Assembly (NCBI GenBank): GCA_964440875.1
Contig: CAYTTS010000022.1
Coordinates: 1 to 18,479 of the forward strand
Origin: JAAZDN01 sp964440875
GTDB lineage: Bacteria; Bacillota_I; Bacilli_A; Erysipelotrichales; Erysipelotrichaceae
Direction of reading: 5' to 3'
DNA length: 18,479 bases
Shown: positions 1 through 7,227 of the stretch, in pieces
How the letters are laid out: each line of letters begins with the position of its first letter
How positions within the stretch are numbered: position 1 is the first letter of the stretch
Position numbers and translations under genes: made by a program
The notes under the pieces: generated by a model
What the model saw: the letters and a program-made list of their open reading frames with translations, nothing else
What the model was told of the DNA's origin: nothing
Databases searched by the model: none

Positions 1-2
1 AG

Positions 3-49
3 ATTACTATAGTAAGTACATTAAACTATCTAGCCGACTTCTAAACTAA
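3..49 (+). other. possible 3' end of a convergent plus-strand gene
   Basis: Two plus-strand frames are open from the window edge. One ends at a TAA at 42-44 (last residues LNYLADF) and one ends at a TAA at 47-49 (last residues LSSRLLN). Either could be the tail of a gene that starts outside the window. The terminator immediately after (50-82) has an A-tract on one side and a T-tract on the other, as expected between converging genes, which is the main support. Too little sequence is present to choose the frame or name a product. Confidence 0.3.
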
Positions 50-82
50 AAAAAGATATGTAGATTTTCTACATATCTTTTT
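50..82. terminator. bidirectional rho-independent terminator
   Basis: A perfect 15-bp inverted repeat (50-64 with 68-82) surrounds a TTT loop. The outer five pairs are A:T, so either strand ends in a U-run. It serves the minus-strand amidoligase gene and probably a plus-strand gene ending at 44 or 49. The stop codon and last codons of the amidoligase gene (69 onward) lie inside the stem, so the coding end and the terminator share bases. Confidence 0.85.
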
Positions 83-1337
83 CATTGATTAATAAACTTG
101 AATTAACCCCTCTTAGGAAAGTATAATTCTTTACTTCACTCTCATTAATAAGTACAGCTTTAGTACCATTTCTAACACCAACAACATATATACCTTTATC
201 CGTTTTAACTACTTCTTTAAGATTGTTGGATAATAGGTTATTAATATCATACTTATAGTTCATACTTTCAGGATACTTAATTGTATTATTTAATTTATCT
301 AATAAATATAAATATTCTTCATATACCTTCGTTTCAATCGCAAAGTCTTTTCTTTTGATATTTTTAACTGGTAGTTTATACCAATGTGAATCTAAGAATA
401 GGTAGTGATTGTAATATAAATAATTTCTCTTATTAGCTCTATTAATAAATCTAATGTGATTAACAGCTTCTTCTAATATTAATTCACTCTTAGTTCTTTT
501 AACTAACGTTTCTAAATCATAAACATCATTAACTCTGGTGTTTGATATTTCATCACTTAATTTTACGATAACATCAACTAAAGTTAAGTACTTAATAATG
601 TCGTAGAAATTATCTGTCCCTGAAAACATTCTAAACTCTATTGTCTTATCATTGAAAAAATTTAAGCCAAGATAACGATCAGAAAATTCATAATCAAAAT
701 AGTCTACTCCATAATAATTAACTTTAGAAGTGCCCGTCTCAACTAATGATTTTAATGTTTGATTAAACCTGCGCTTTAGGGCATCTTTTTCCATAAAATA
801 TCTAGTAGATACATAACGATCTTGAATACGTTGTACACGTCTATCAGATAAGTGGATCCATAGTGGATAACTTATTGAAAAAAGTTGAATATATAACTCT
901 TTAATTCTTTGGGTATGATTAATTCCAACATGAATATGTAAGCCAGTATCGATAGTTGCCGAAAGTTTTAATTTAGTAAATAAATCATTTATTTCCTTAA
1001 CATCAAAATTCTCTATCCAATACTTATACGTCATCGGTGCAGATACTAACTCTAAACCATTTCTGACGGAGTTATCTCGCATTATATGAAAGTGTCTTCC
1101 ATCTTTATTTAGAACTTTTAGTAATTCTTTACAAACATTAATTCTATCAATATCTTTTGAGCTATTCGTATTTAACTCTATCTCAATTCCATATGTACGG
1201 TTTTCTTTATCATTTTCATCATAATAAAAAGTTTTCCATTCAATCGGTTTAAATAACCTATCTTCAATAAAGGAACTAGCATCATCTAATTCTGTAAACG
1301 GAATAATTTCTCCCGTTACTGGATGATAAATTGTCAT
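69..1337 (-). CDS. putative amidoligase family protein (ATP-dependent COOH-NH2 ligase fold)
   Basis: A 422-aa soluble protein with the motif series of the Amidoligase_2 family, relatives of glutamine synthetase and glutamate-cysteine ligase that form amide bonds using ATP. Visible motifs are GIEIEL at about residue 50 (acidic metal/ATP site), a D-x-S-(x)3-GLELVSAP stretch at 88-101, GLHIHVG at 132-138, and LNFFNDKTIEFR at 225-236. These match the usual order GxExE, DxS..GxE, HxH and N..TxEFR. The C-terminal third (about 260-422) shows no motif I recognise. The ATG at 1337 has a strong GGGGGAGG site 6 bases upstream. The substrate cannot be read from sequence. A terminator separates it from the upstream nicotinamidase-like gene, so it is either expressed by read-through or from a promoter I cannot see in the 60-bp gap. 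Family members are often encoded on phages or in peptide-modification clusters; here the neighbours are ordinary metabolic genes. Confidence 0.75.
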   Translation of the reverse strand: MTIYHPVTGEIIPFTELDDASSFIEDRLFKPIEWKTFYYDENDKENRTYGIEIELNTNSSKDIDRINVCKELLKVLNKDGRHFHIMRDNSVRNGLELVSAPMTYKYWIENFDVKEINDLFTKLKLSATIDTGLHIHVGINHTQRIKELYIQLFSISYPLWIHLSDRRVQRIQDRYVSTRYFMEKDALKRRFNQTLKSLVETGTSKVNYYGVDYFDYEFSDRYLGLNFFNDKTIEFRMFSGTDNFYDIIKYLTLVDVIVKLSDEISNTRVNDVYDLETLVKRTKSELILEEAVNHIRFINRANKRNYLYYNHYLFLDSHWYKLPVKNIKRKDFAIETKVYEEYLYLLDKLNNTIKYPESMNYKYDINNLLSNNLKEVVKTDKGIYVVGVRNGTKAVLINESEVKNYTFLRGVNSSLLINEKDM

Positions 1338-1360
1338 AAAAATCCTCCCCCTTTTAATTA

Positions 1361-1385
1361 AAAAACAACTATTGAAGTTGTTTTT
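1361..1385 (-). terminator. rho-independent terminator after the AI-2E/M42/nicotinamidase operon
   Basis: A 10-bp perfect stem (1361-1370 with 1376-1385) has a 5-nt loop and, on the minus strand, a run of T residues followed by AATT. It lies 13 bases after the stop of the nicotinamidase-like gene and just before the amidoligase ribosome binding site. It is A/T-rich and may be leaky. Confidence 0.7.
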
Positions 1386-1397
1386 AATTTGAATCTA

Positions 1398-1955
1398 TTA
1401 TTCGATTGTGTCTACGATTACTGCACTAGCGTTTTCCATTAACCTGATTGAGAAATCATAATACTCATCAGCATTATGAACATCATTATCGAAGGTTGCG
1501 ACAGTATCTTTTGCTACTATTACTTTTGTATCAATATCATTTTCATAAAAGTATGTAATTAGTGATAAGACCGCTTGAAGAACGCATATGTCAACGCAAA
1601 CACCAACAACAACTACTTCACTAAATTTATTATCGCTTAATAGGTTTTGAAAAGCAAGTGTATTAGTACCATTTGTACTACGTTTAGCAATATCTATGAA
1701 GTGATCTTTATAAGGTAGTAACTCTGAGACCAACTCAGATTCACTACTTCCTTTTAAACAGTGAATCGGATAAGTTTTAAACTCAAGCGAATCCTCTTCA
1801 TGCTCATCTCTAAAAGTCGCAATCATATTTCCTTCGTCAATAAATTTTTCAACTAATTTAACAATTGGTTTAATGACTGTTTGACCACTTTCAAATGACA
1901 TATTACCCTCTTTTAAAAATCCATTAATAACATCAACCACTAATAATAATTTCAT
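1398..1955 (-). CDS. pncA: nicotinamidase-like cysteine hydrolase (isochorismatase fold)
   Basis: A 185-aa cytoplasmic protein of the isochorismatase/nicotinamidase superfamily. The catalytic triad is recognisable as Asp8 (VVDVINGF), Lys91 (IAKRS) and Cys124 (GVCVDICVLQ). A metal-binding set of Asp50, His52 (FRDEH) and His65 (YPIHCLKG) is typical of true nicotinamidases and is absent from many other superfamily members. The reaction would be nicotinamide to nicotinate plus ammonia in NAD salvage. Length fits the compact Gram-positive enzymes (about 185-210 aa). The ATG at 1955 follows AAGGGGG. The gene starts 10 bases after the M42 peptidase stop, so they are co-transcribed. The fold and catalytic residues are clear. 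Another amide or hydroxamate substrate is possible, so the symbol is a reasoned assignment rather than certain. Confidence 0.8.
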   Translation of the reverse strand: MKLLLVVDVINGFLKEGNMSFESGQTVIKPIVKLVEKFIDEGNMIATFRDEHEEDSLEFKTYPIHCLKGSSESELVSELLPYKDHFIDIAKRSTNGTNTLAFQNLLSDNKFSEVVVVGVCVDICVLQAVLSLITYFYENDIDTKVIVAKDTVATFDNDVHNADEYYDFSIRLMENASAVIVDTIE

Positions 1956-1965
1956 TTTATCCCCC

Positions 1966-3000
1966 TTAGTTTTGTAAATATAGACTTAATAACTTCATAG
2001 TATTTAGTACACCATCAATATGTGCACGTTCCATTCCGTGACTTGCGTGAACACCTGGACCAATTAATGCTCCCTTAATATCGTTGCCCCCGCGTAGTGC
2101 AGCACTTGTATCAGATCCATACATTGGATATATGTCAACGACATATGATAGTTCATTATCTTCAGACAAGTTAATTAAGTCACTTACCATATGATAATCA
2201 TATGGTCCTGAGCTATCTTTAGCACAGATACTAACATCATACTCACTACATTCTAAATCAAGTCCCATACTTCCCATATCAACTGATAACAACTCTTTGA
2301 TATCGCTTGGAAGATGAGCCATACCATGACCTACTTCTTCATATGTACTAAATAAAATTTTTGTTTTATTACTTAAAACAATTTCATGATCTTTAAAATA
2401 TTTTAACAATCCAATAATTAATGCTACAGAAATTTTATCATCTAAGAATCTTGATTTAATAAAACCTGAATCAAGTATTTCAACTTTTGGATCAATCGCA
2501 ATAATATCACCATTTCTGATTCCTAAGTTTTCAACATCTTCTTTAGAAAATACTCTCTCATCTAATCTAACATACATATTGTTTGCATCACGTTTACGGT
2601 TATTAGCATCTTCATAGACATGAACACTTGGAGATTTCGATAAGACAGTACCACGGTACTCTTTATTATCTCTCGTAATAATTGTGCAGTATTCACCATC
2701 ATATGTATTTAATATTGGTCCTCCTAAGACTGTAAAGTTTAAAGTACCATCACTATTAATTGATCTTAGCATTAAACCTAGGGTATCAAGATGGGCACTA
2801 ACCCCTCTTGTATAAGAATTATCTTTTCCTTCAATAGTTACAATTAGGTTTCCTTTTTGATCTTTTTCACTTTGATAACCAAGTTCATTAACAATTTTCT
2901 CTAAAGCAAAAACCGCATTATGTGTATAACCTGTTGGACTATTAATATTTAATATTTCCTGTGCAATATCTAAAACGTAATTTACATCAAAATCTTTCAT
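1966..3000 (-). CDS. M42 family metallo-aminopeptidase
   Basis: A 344-aa cytosolic dinuclear-metal aminopeptidase of family M42 (the TET/glutamyl aminopeptidase/FrvX-YsdC group), which trims free peptides and usually assembles into dodecamers. The expected ligands and catalytic residues are present in order: His70 and Asp72 (SAHLDT), Asp187 (FLDDK), the Glu221-Glu222 pair (YEEVGHG), Asp241 (VDMG) and His321 with Glu324 (HGMERAHIDG). The length is normal. The ATG at 3000 overlaps the TGA of the upstream AI-2E gene in an ATGA junction, with GAGGTAAG serving as ribosome binding site, so translation is probably coupled. The enzyme would naturally process peptides imported by the Opp system encoded in the same window, although they are separate transcription units. 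Exact residue specificity cannot be told from sequence. Confidence 0.92.
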   Translation of the reverse strand: MKDFDVNYVLDIAQEILNINSPTGYTHNAVFALEKIVNELGYQSEKDQKGNLIVTIEGKDNSYTRGVSAHLDTLGLMLRSINSDGTLNFTVLGGPILNTYDGEYCTIITRDNKEYRGTVLSKSPSVHVYEDANNRKRDANNMYVRLDERVFSKEDVENLGIRNGDIIAIDPKVEILDSGFIKSRFLDDKISVALIIGLLKYFKDHEIVLSNKTKILFSTYEEVGHGMAHLPSDIKELLSVDMGSMGLDLECSEYDVSICAKDSSGPYDYHMVSDLINLSEDNELSYVVDIYPMYGSDTSAALRGGNDIKGALIGPGVHASHGMERAHIDGVLNTMKLLSLYLQN

Positions 3001-4124
3001 TCACTTACCTCTTCCTTTAAGTCTTCTTTCTCTGTGGACTCAATGTTAACTGATTTATAGAATGTGATAATTCCATCATCTTGTAGTTTAACTAATACAG
3101 TTACGATTATTGGTACTAAGAATAAGCCAATAACACCAAAATACATCGTTCCGACGTACATACATATTAATGTTATTAGTGGATAAAGTCCAATTTGTTC
3201 TCCAACAATTCTTGGCTCTAAAATCTGTCTAATAACTGTTATTACAATGTACATTAGTATTAGTCCAACACTGACACCAATATTACCATTAAACATCTCA
3301 ATGATTGCCCAAGGTACAATTACCGTACCAGTTCCTAAGATTGGCAGTATATCCACAATTGCTATTATTATTGAGATACCTACAGCATTATTAATTCCAA
3401 TTAACTTTAATCCAATGATTGATTCAATAAATGTAATTGATAAAAGAATACCATAAGCTTTAATAAAGTTAACTATAACGGAAACTCCATTCTTTTGAAT
3501 TCCTGTAAATAACTTATTTGCCCGACCAGAGAATTGAGCAGTTAAAAATTGGGTTATTTTCTCATAATCTAAAGTAATGAAGAAAGATGAGATTACTGAG
3601 AAGAAGAACGCTAAGAAAAAGCCTGGTATTTTTGTAATAATACTCGTTAAGAAGGCAATTGAGCTTGCTGAGAAGCTAGTTACAAATGTTTTTAATGAAT
3701 CTAAGAATGAAGTCTCTAATTGTTCAATAAATACTACAACTTCCGGATCAATCTTATAAACAACTTCACCTAACCAACTTGTAAATGAATTTATTAACGG
3801 TTGTATTTCACTTGCGAAAATAATTGGGAATTGTTCAAACAAATTACTTAATATTGATACAACTTGGACTATGACTAAGAATAGTACAAATCCAATTAAA
3901 GCATAGAATAGTATTAAAATAACCAAGGAGACAAACTTATTATTTATCCTTGTTCTTTTCACAATTCTTCTAATTAATGGCTTTAATGAGAAGGCAATAA
4001 TAAAGCCCAGTACAAATGGAAATAGTGTTTTTAGGAAATATTTAAAAAACACAAAAACTAATATCATAATAATCGAATAATAAGCAACATCAATTATAAA
4101 CTCTCTTTTTCTTTCAGTATTCAT
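2997..4124 (-). CDS. AI-2E family transporter (PF01594-type membrane protein)
   Basis: A 375-aa polytopic membrane protein with the architecture of the AI-2E/YdbI/YtvI family. It has an N-terminal pair of helices (about 14-48), a third and fourth hydrophobic stretch at 63-95, an amphipathic middle, a long hydrophobic region around 150-185, a helical cluster from 210 to 310, and the C-terminal block GLYPLITLICMYVG...GLFLVPIIVTV (312-344) characteristic of the family. The signature-like DILPILGTG occurs near residue 258. Members have been linked to autoinducer-2 or ion export (for example Na+/H+ exchange in some), so the name does not prove the substrate. The ATG at 4124 follows AAGAGGTG. It is the first gene of a three-gene operon with the M42 peptidase and nicotinamidase-like enzyme. 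The acidic C-terminal tail (KEEVSE) ends in the ATGA overlap. Confidence 0.9.
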   Translation of the reverse strand: MNTERKREFIIDVAYYSIIMILVFVFFKYFLKTLFPFVLGFIIAFSLKPLIRRIVKRTRINNKFVSLVILILFYALIGFVLFLVIVQVVSILSNLFEQFPIIFASEIQPLINSFTSWLGEVVYKIDPEVVVFIEQLETSFLDSLKTFVTSFSASSIAFLTSIITKIPGFFLAFFFSVISSFFITLDYEKITQFLTAQFSGRANKLFTGIQKNGVSVIVNFIKAYGILLSITFIESIIGLKLIGINNAVGISIIIAIVDILPILGTGTVIVPWAIIEMFNGNIGVSVGLILMYIVITVIRQILEPRIVGEQIGLYPLITLICMYVGTMYFGVIGLFLVPIIVTVLVKLQDDGIITFYKSVNIESTEKEDLKEEVSE

Positions 4125-4175
4125 ATATATACACCTCTTGCTATCATTTTACTACTTTTTAAGTATTATTACACC

Positions 4176-4189
4176 TTACTATTTAGTAA
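4176..4189. promoter_or_regulatory. short palindrome upstream of the AI-2E operon
   Basis: TTACTATTTAGTAA is a perfect inverted repeat (six-base arms, two-base spacer) about 52 bases before the AI-2E start codon, in the gap between the ptsI terminator and this operon. It could be an operator for the promoter that must lie here. No convincing -35/-10 pair was found, and such palindromes arise by chance in AT-rich DNA. Confidence 0.2.
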
Positions 4190-4225
4190 TATAAGCGAGG
4201 AAAATTTATTTTATACAATAAATGT

Positions 4226-4248
4226 AAAAAAGGGGTTTCCCCCTTTTT
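4226..4248 (-). terminator. rho-independent terminator of ptsI
   Basis: On the minus strand the sequence reads A-run, GGGG, a GAAA tetraloop, CCCC, then a run of six T residues. This is a textbook intrinsic terminator starting 8 bases after the ptsI stop codon. It isolates ptsI from the AI-2E operon downstream. Confidence 0.92.
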
Positions 4249-4255
4249 ACTTTAA

Positions 4256-5956
4256 TTATAGATTAGCTTCGATTAGTTGAACTACTTCATCCATTGTTGA
4301 ACAGTTTAAAGCTTTCTCAGCAAGTTCTTGCATGTCACTGTAATTTAGTGACCTAATAACTTTACGTGCTTCTAGAACGCTTGTAGCAGACATAGAGAAC
4401 TCATCTAAGCCCAATCCTAGTAGAACTGGTGCCGCAAGTGGATCTCCTGCCATTTCACCACACATACCTGCCCATTTACCTTCTTTATGTGCTCCATCAA
4501 TTACAAGTTTGATTAAACGTAATAGAGATGGGTTTAATGGTTGGTATAAGTAAGAAACTTTTTCATTCATACGATCCGCTGCCATTGAGTATTGTACTAG
4601 GTCGTTTGTTCCAATTGAGAAGAAATCTGCAACTTTAGCAAATTGATCTGATAAGATTGCTGCTGCAGGAATTTCCATCATCATTCCTACTTCAATATCA
4701 TCACTAACTTCAACACCTTCAGCAACTAATTTTTCAAACTCTTCATTGTATAATGCTTTCGCATCATTAAACTCATTAACTGTTGCTATCATTGGGAACA
4801 TAATTCTTAACTTACCATAAACAGAAGCTCTAATTAATGCTCTTAATTGAGTTCTAAAGATATCAGTACGATCTAGACATAATCTAATTGCACGATATCC
4901 TAAGAATGGGTTCATTTCTTCTGGAAGTGGTAAGTAATCTAATTCTTTATCTCCACCAATATCAAGAGTACGAACAACAACTGGTTTGCCTTCCATTCTC
5001 TCTAAAACAATTTTATAAGCTTCAAATTGCTCTTCTTCAGTAGGTAAAGATTTACTTTCCATATATAGGAACTCTGTTCTATAAAGACCAACACCTTCTC
5101 CACCGTTTTCTAATACTGATAAAACGTCTTCGGCATTTCCAATATTACCCGCGATTTCAACTTGGTGTCCATCTAAAGTAATTGATTTTTCATCTTTTAG
5201 AACTTTTAAACTCTCTCTGTATTCTTCATAGTCTTCTGCTAACTTAATATATTTAGCTTTTGTACTATCATCAAAGTCAGTTAATACTTCACCACTAATA
5301 GCATCCATGATAATTTCTTGATCATGTTTTAGTGTTTCTAATACTCCACTAACACCAACAATAGCCGGAATTTCTAAACTTCTAGCCATAATTGCAGAGT
5401 GTGAAGTTCTACCTCCTATTTCAGTTACAAAGCCCTTTGTAAAGTTCTTATCTAACTGTGCAGTATCACTTGGAGTAAGGTCAAATGCAACTATAATAAC
5501 CGGTTCATCAATTAGCGATAAATCAGGTATTTTAGCCCCCATTAAGTGAGCTTTGATTCGATATGTAACATCTTTAATGTCAGCAGCTCTCTCACGGAAA
5601 TATTCGTCATCCATTGATTCAAACATTGTAATAAATGTGTTTGCAACACTATCTAATGCATATTCCGCATTAACTGAATCACTATTAATCATTGCCACGA
5701 CTTGATCAATTAGTCCTGGGTCATTAGTAAATTCAAGGTGAGCATCGAAGATAGCAAGTTCTTCTTCTGATAACTTACCAACAGCTTTCGCTTGAATATT
5801 TCTAATATCTTCACGTGTTCTCTCTAATGCAGATTCAAATTTACTTAATTCTTCTTCACTATTCGCATCTAATTTTTCCACTTCTAAAACTGGGTGTTCT
5901 AGCATATAAACTTTAGCTTGAGCGTATCCAGATGAAGCAGCAATACCTTTTAACAT
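4256..5956 (-). CDS. ptsI: phosphoenolpyruvate-protein phosphotransferase (PTS enzyme I)
   Basis: A full-length 566-aa enzyme I. It transfers the phosphoryl group from phosphoenolpyruvate to HPr to start the sugar PTS cascade in the cytoplasm. The N-terminal HPr-binding helical domain (about 1-140) is followed by the phosphohistidine domain with active His186 in GGRTSHSAIMARS. The PEP-binding barrel follows, with Arg293 (LYRTEFLYM), Arg329 (RTLDIGGDK), GYRAIRLCL at 353-361, Glu428 (MMEIPA), GTNDLVQYSMAADR at 449-462 and catalytic Cys499 (GMCGEMAGD). The ATG at 5956 has AGGAGGT 7 bases upstream. ptsH is not adjacent, unlike the common ptsHI operon of Firmicutes; ptsI here has its own likely promoter and terminator. 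Separation of ptsI from ptsH is common in Mollicutes-type genomes. Confidence 0.98.
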   Translation of the reverse strand: MLKGIAASSGYAQAKVYMLEHPVLEVEKLDANSEEELSKFESALERTREDIRNIQAKAVGKLSEEELAIFDAHLEFTNDPGLIDQVVAMINSDSVNAEYALDSVANTFITMFESMDDEYFRERAADIKDVTYRIKAHLMGAKIPDLSLIDEPVIIVAFDLTPSDTAQLDKNFTKGFVTEIGGRTSHSAIMARSLEIPAIVGVSGVLETLKHDQEIIMDAISGEVLTDFDDSTKAKYIKLAEDYEEYRESLKVLKDEKSITLDGHQVEIAGNIGNAEDVLSVLENGGEGVGLYRTEFLYMESKSLPTEEEQFEAYKIVLERMEGKPVVVRTLDIGGDKELDYLPLPEEMNPFLGYRAIRLCLDRTDIFRTQLRALIRASVYGKLRIMFPMIATVNEFNDAKALYNEEFEKLVAEGVEVSDDIEVGMMMEIPAAAILSDQFAKVADFFSIGTNDLVQYSMAADRMNEKVSYLYQPLNPSLLRLIKLVIDGAHKEGKWAGMCGEMAGDPLAAPVLLGLGLDEFSMSATSVLEARKVIRSLNYSDMQELAEKALNCSTMDEVVQLIEANL

Positions 5957-5980
5957 ATAATACCTCCTAAGTCTTTCTTA

Positions 5981-6009
5981 ATATTATCACTTTTAAGAAG
6001 ATACTTCAA
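5981..6009 (-). promoter_or_regulatory. candidate promoter of ptsI
   Basis: On the minus strand TTGAAG (6009-6004) is followed after 17 bases by TAATAT (5986-5981), overlapping the alternative GATAAT. Transcription would begin about 15-20 bases before the ribosome binding site. One TTATGTAA box identical to those at oppA lies at 6020-6027 just upstream; a single copy could be chance. Confidence 0.45.
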
Positions 6010-6019
6010 TAAGAAATAT

Positions 6020-6277
6020 TTATGTAATATTTTCAATAAACTTATCTAAAGCAATATTTTTTAATCGATAGTAGGTTGATTTAGAATAATATGACATATA
6101 CCAATCTCTAGACTCTCTTAGTACAAAATCATTATGTAGAATTCTTCTTGATTCTAAATCTAAGTTCTCAATAATATTTATGTAGTGATCATTATTTGTT
6201 TGTGCATATTCATTTCTCTCTTGCGTATGTATAAACCAACTAATTTCTCTACATTTACCTTTAAACAACTTTATCAT
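6020..6277 (-). CDS. small helix-turn-helix protein, possibly MG284/MPN403-like
   Basis: An 85-aa basic protein without membrane segments. The C-terminal half (about 40-82) contains SKSTYYRLKNIALDKF, resembling the recognition helix of sigma-70 region 4-like and ArpU-type HTH proteins, in which Y-S-x-S-T-Y-Y-R is followed by an A-L-x-x-F helix. Small Mollicutes proteins of the MG284/MPN403 kind have a similar look, but I cannot confirm membership without a search. The ATG at 6277 is preceded by AAGGGAAG. The gene stands alone between the opp operon terminator (6442-6478) and ptsI. A DNA-binding role is inference; its target is unknown. Confidence 0.55.
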   Translation of the reverse strand: MIKLFKGKCREISWFIHTQERNEYAQTNNDHYINIIENLDLESRRILHNDFVLRESRDWYMSYYSKSTYYRLKNIALDKFIENIT

Positions 6278-6441
6278 CTTTTATCTTCCCTTCTTTGTTT
6301 TATAATTAACAAGATAAATCTAAATTACTACAAATCCGAATTAATTTCAACACTAAAGTTAGCGCTTTCTTATATATCAAGATTATGAAACAAAAAGAAC
6401 ACTATAGATGGTATTTTTAATTTGGAATAAAAGCATAATAA

Positions 6442-6478
6442 AAAGGATACACTTAGTAAATTTCTAAATGTATCCTTT
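6442..6478 (-). terminator. rho-independent terminator of the opp operon
   Basis: A 15-bp stem (6442-6456 with 6464-6478, one U.G wobble on the transcript) has a 7-nt loop and is followed on the minus strand by a T-run. It starts 22 bases after the stop of the 170-aa membrane protein gene and closes the transcription unit that begins at oppA. Confidence 0.88.
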
Positions 6479-6499
6479 AAGATCTATAAATTAATTTTC

Positions 6500-7012
6500 T
6501 TATGAAACATAAATTTTATCTTTATCAATTTTATACTCGTAAACTAACGATAATATGACTAATAGTAAATATACCATAACGAAGTCGATACTGCCTACCA
6601 TAAAATCTCGGTAGAATATTTCTGTATAATTTGTATCTGGAAAATATGTAAAGACACGTAATACACTATCTAAAGATGTTAAGATCGCAAATGTAAATAC
6701 AATATAAACCGCGATACGTTTAGCTTCAAACATATTATTCTTTACTAAAAATTCAACACTACGACCATCATCAAAAATCTCAACTCTTTTACTATCCAAA
6801 TATGCGTATAGTACATAGAGTATACTTATCAAGATTATTAAAACCAATAGAGCTACTAAGTGTACATCTCCACCTTCTGCTCGATACTTATCAATAAACA
6901 TAATATTACCACGCTCATCAATAAATCGCATATTAAAGTAGAATGAAACATAGAAGATATACCCGCAAAGAACTGTAAGTAGTCCTATTAGAGCAAGTTG
7001 TAGTTTTTTCAT
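6500..7012 (-). CDS. hypothetical four-helix membrane protein, last gene of the opp operon
   Basis: A 170-aa integral membrane protein that I do not recognise. Hydrophobic segments lie at about 5-26, 51-72, 99-116 and 139-158. The loop between the first two (27-50) is polar and would be outside if the N-terminus is inside, and the loop at 73-98 is charged. The ATG at 7012 is 4 bases after the TGA of the 69-aa gene, and AGGTGAT overlapping that stop is the ribosome binding site, so the two are translationally coupled. The operon terminator follows it. No motif suggests an enzyme or a transporter. Its position implies co-expression with the oligopeptide transporter, but a functional link is only inferred. 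Confidence 0.75.
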   Translation of the reverse strand: MKKLQLALIGLLTVLCGYIFYVSFYFNMRFIDERGNIMFIDKYRAEGGDVHLVALLVLIILISILYVLYAYLDSKRVEIFDDGRSVEFLVKNNMFEAKRIAVYIVFTFAILTSLDSVLRVFTYFPDTNYTEIFYRDFMVGSIDFVMVYLLLVILSLVYEYKIDKDKIYVS

Positions 7013-7016
7013 TTTA

Positions 7017-7226
7017 TCACCTAAAGAATCCGAATACTGCCAAAGTTAGAAAATATATCACAAAGATTGCAAGTAATGCAATTGGTACAACAGTAGTTAG
7101 AGCTGCTAATATTAGAGCAAATAAGTCACCTTTTTCAAAGTTAGCTTCTTTTTTCTTTTTTAAAAACTCCTCTGTCTTACGTCGTTCCTCTGCCTTTTTT
7201 TCGTTATATCTATTTCTATCAAACAA
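7017..7226 (-). CDS. hypothetical small membrane protein with charged N-terminus, TTG start
   Basis: A 69-aa protein. Residues 1-32 are strongly charged (Lys/Arg/Glu-rich, likely one alpha helix), and 33-68 form one long or two short membrane-spanning segments. The first codon is TTG at 7226, one base after the oppF TGA. GGCGG in the last oppF codons is a suitable ribosome binding site, and no ATG is available in frame. It is immediately followed by the 170-aa membrane protein gene. I know of no named family for it. The tight coupling to oppF and the downstream gene suggests a small accessory or assembly factor at the membrane, which is inference. Confidence 0.65.
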   Translation of the reverse strand: MFDRNRYNEKKAEERRKTEEFLKKKKEANFEKGDLFALILAALTTVVPIALLAIFVIYFLTLAVFGFFR

Positions 7227-7227
7227 A

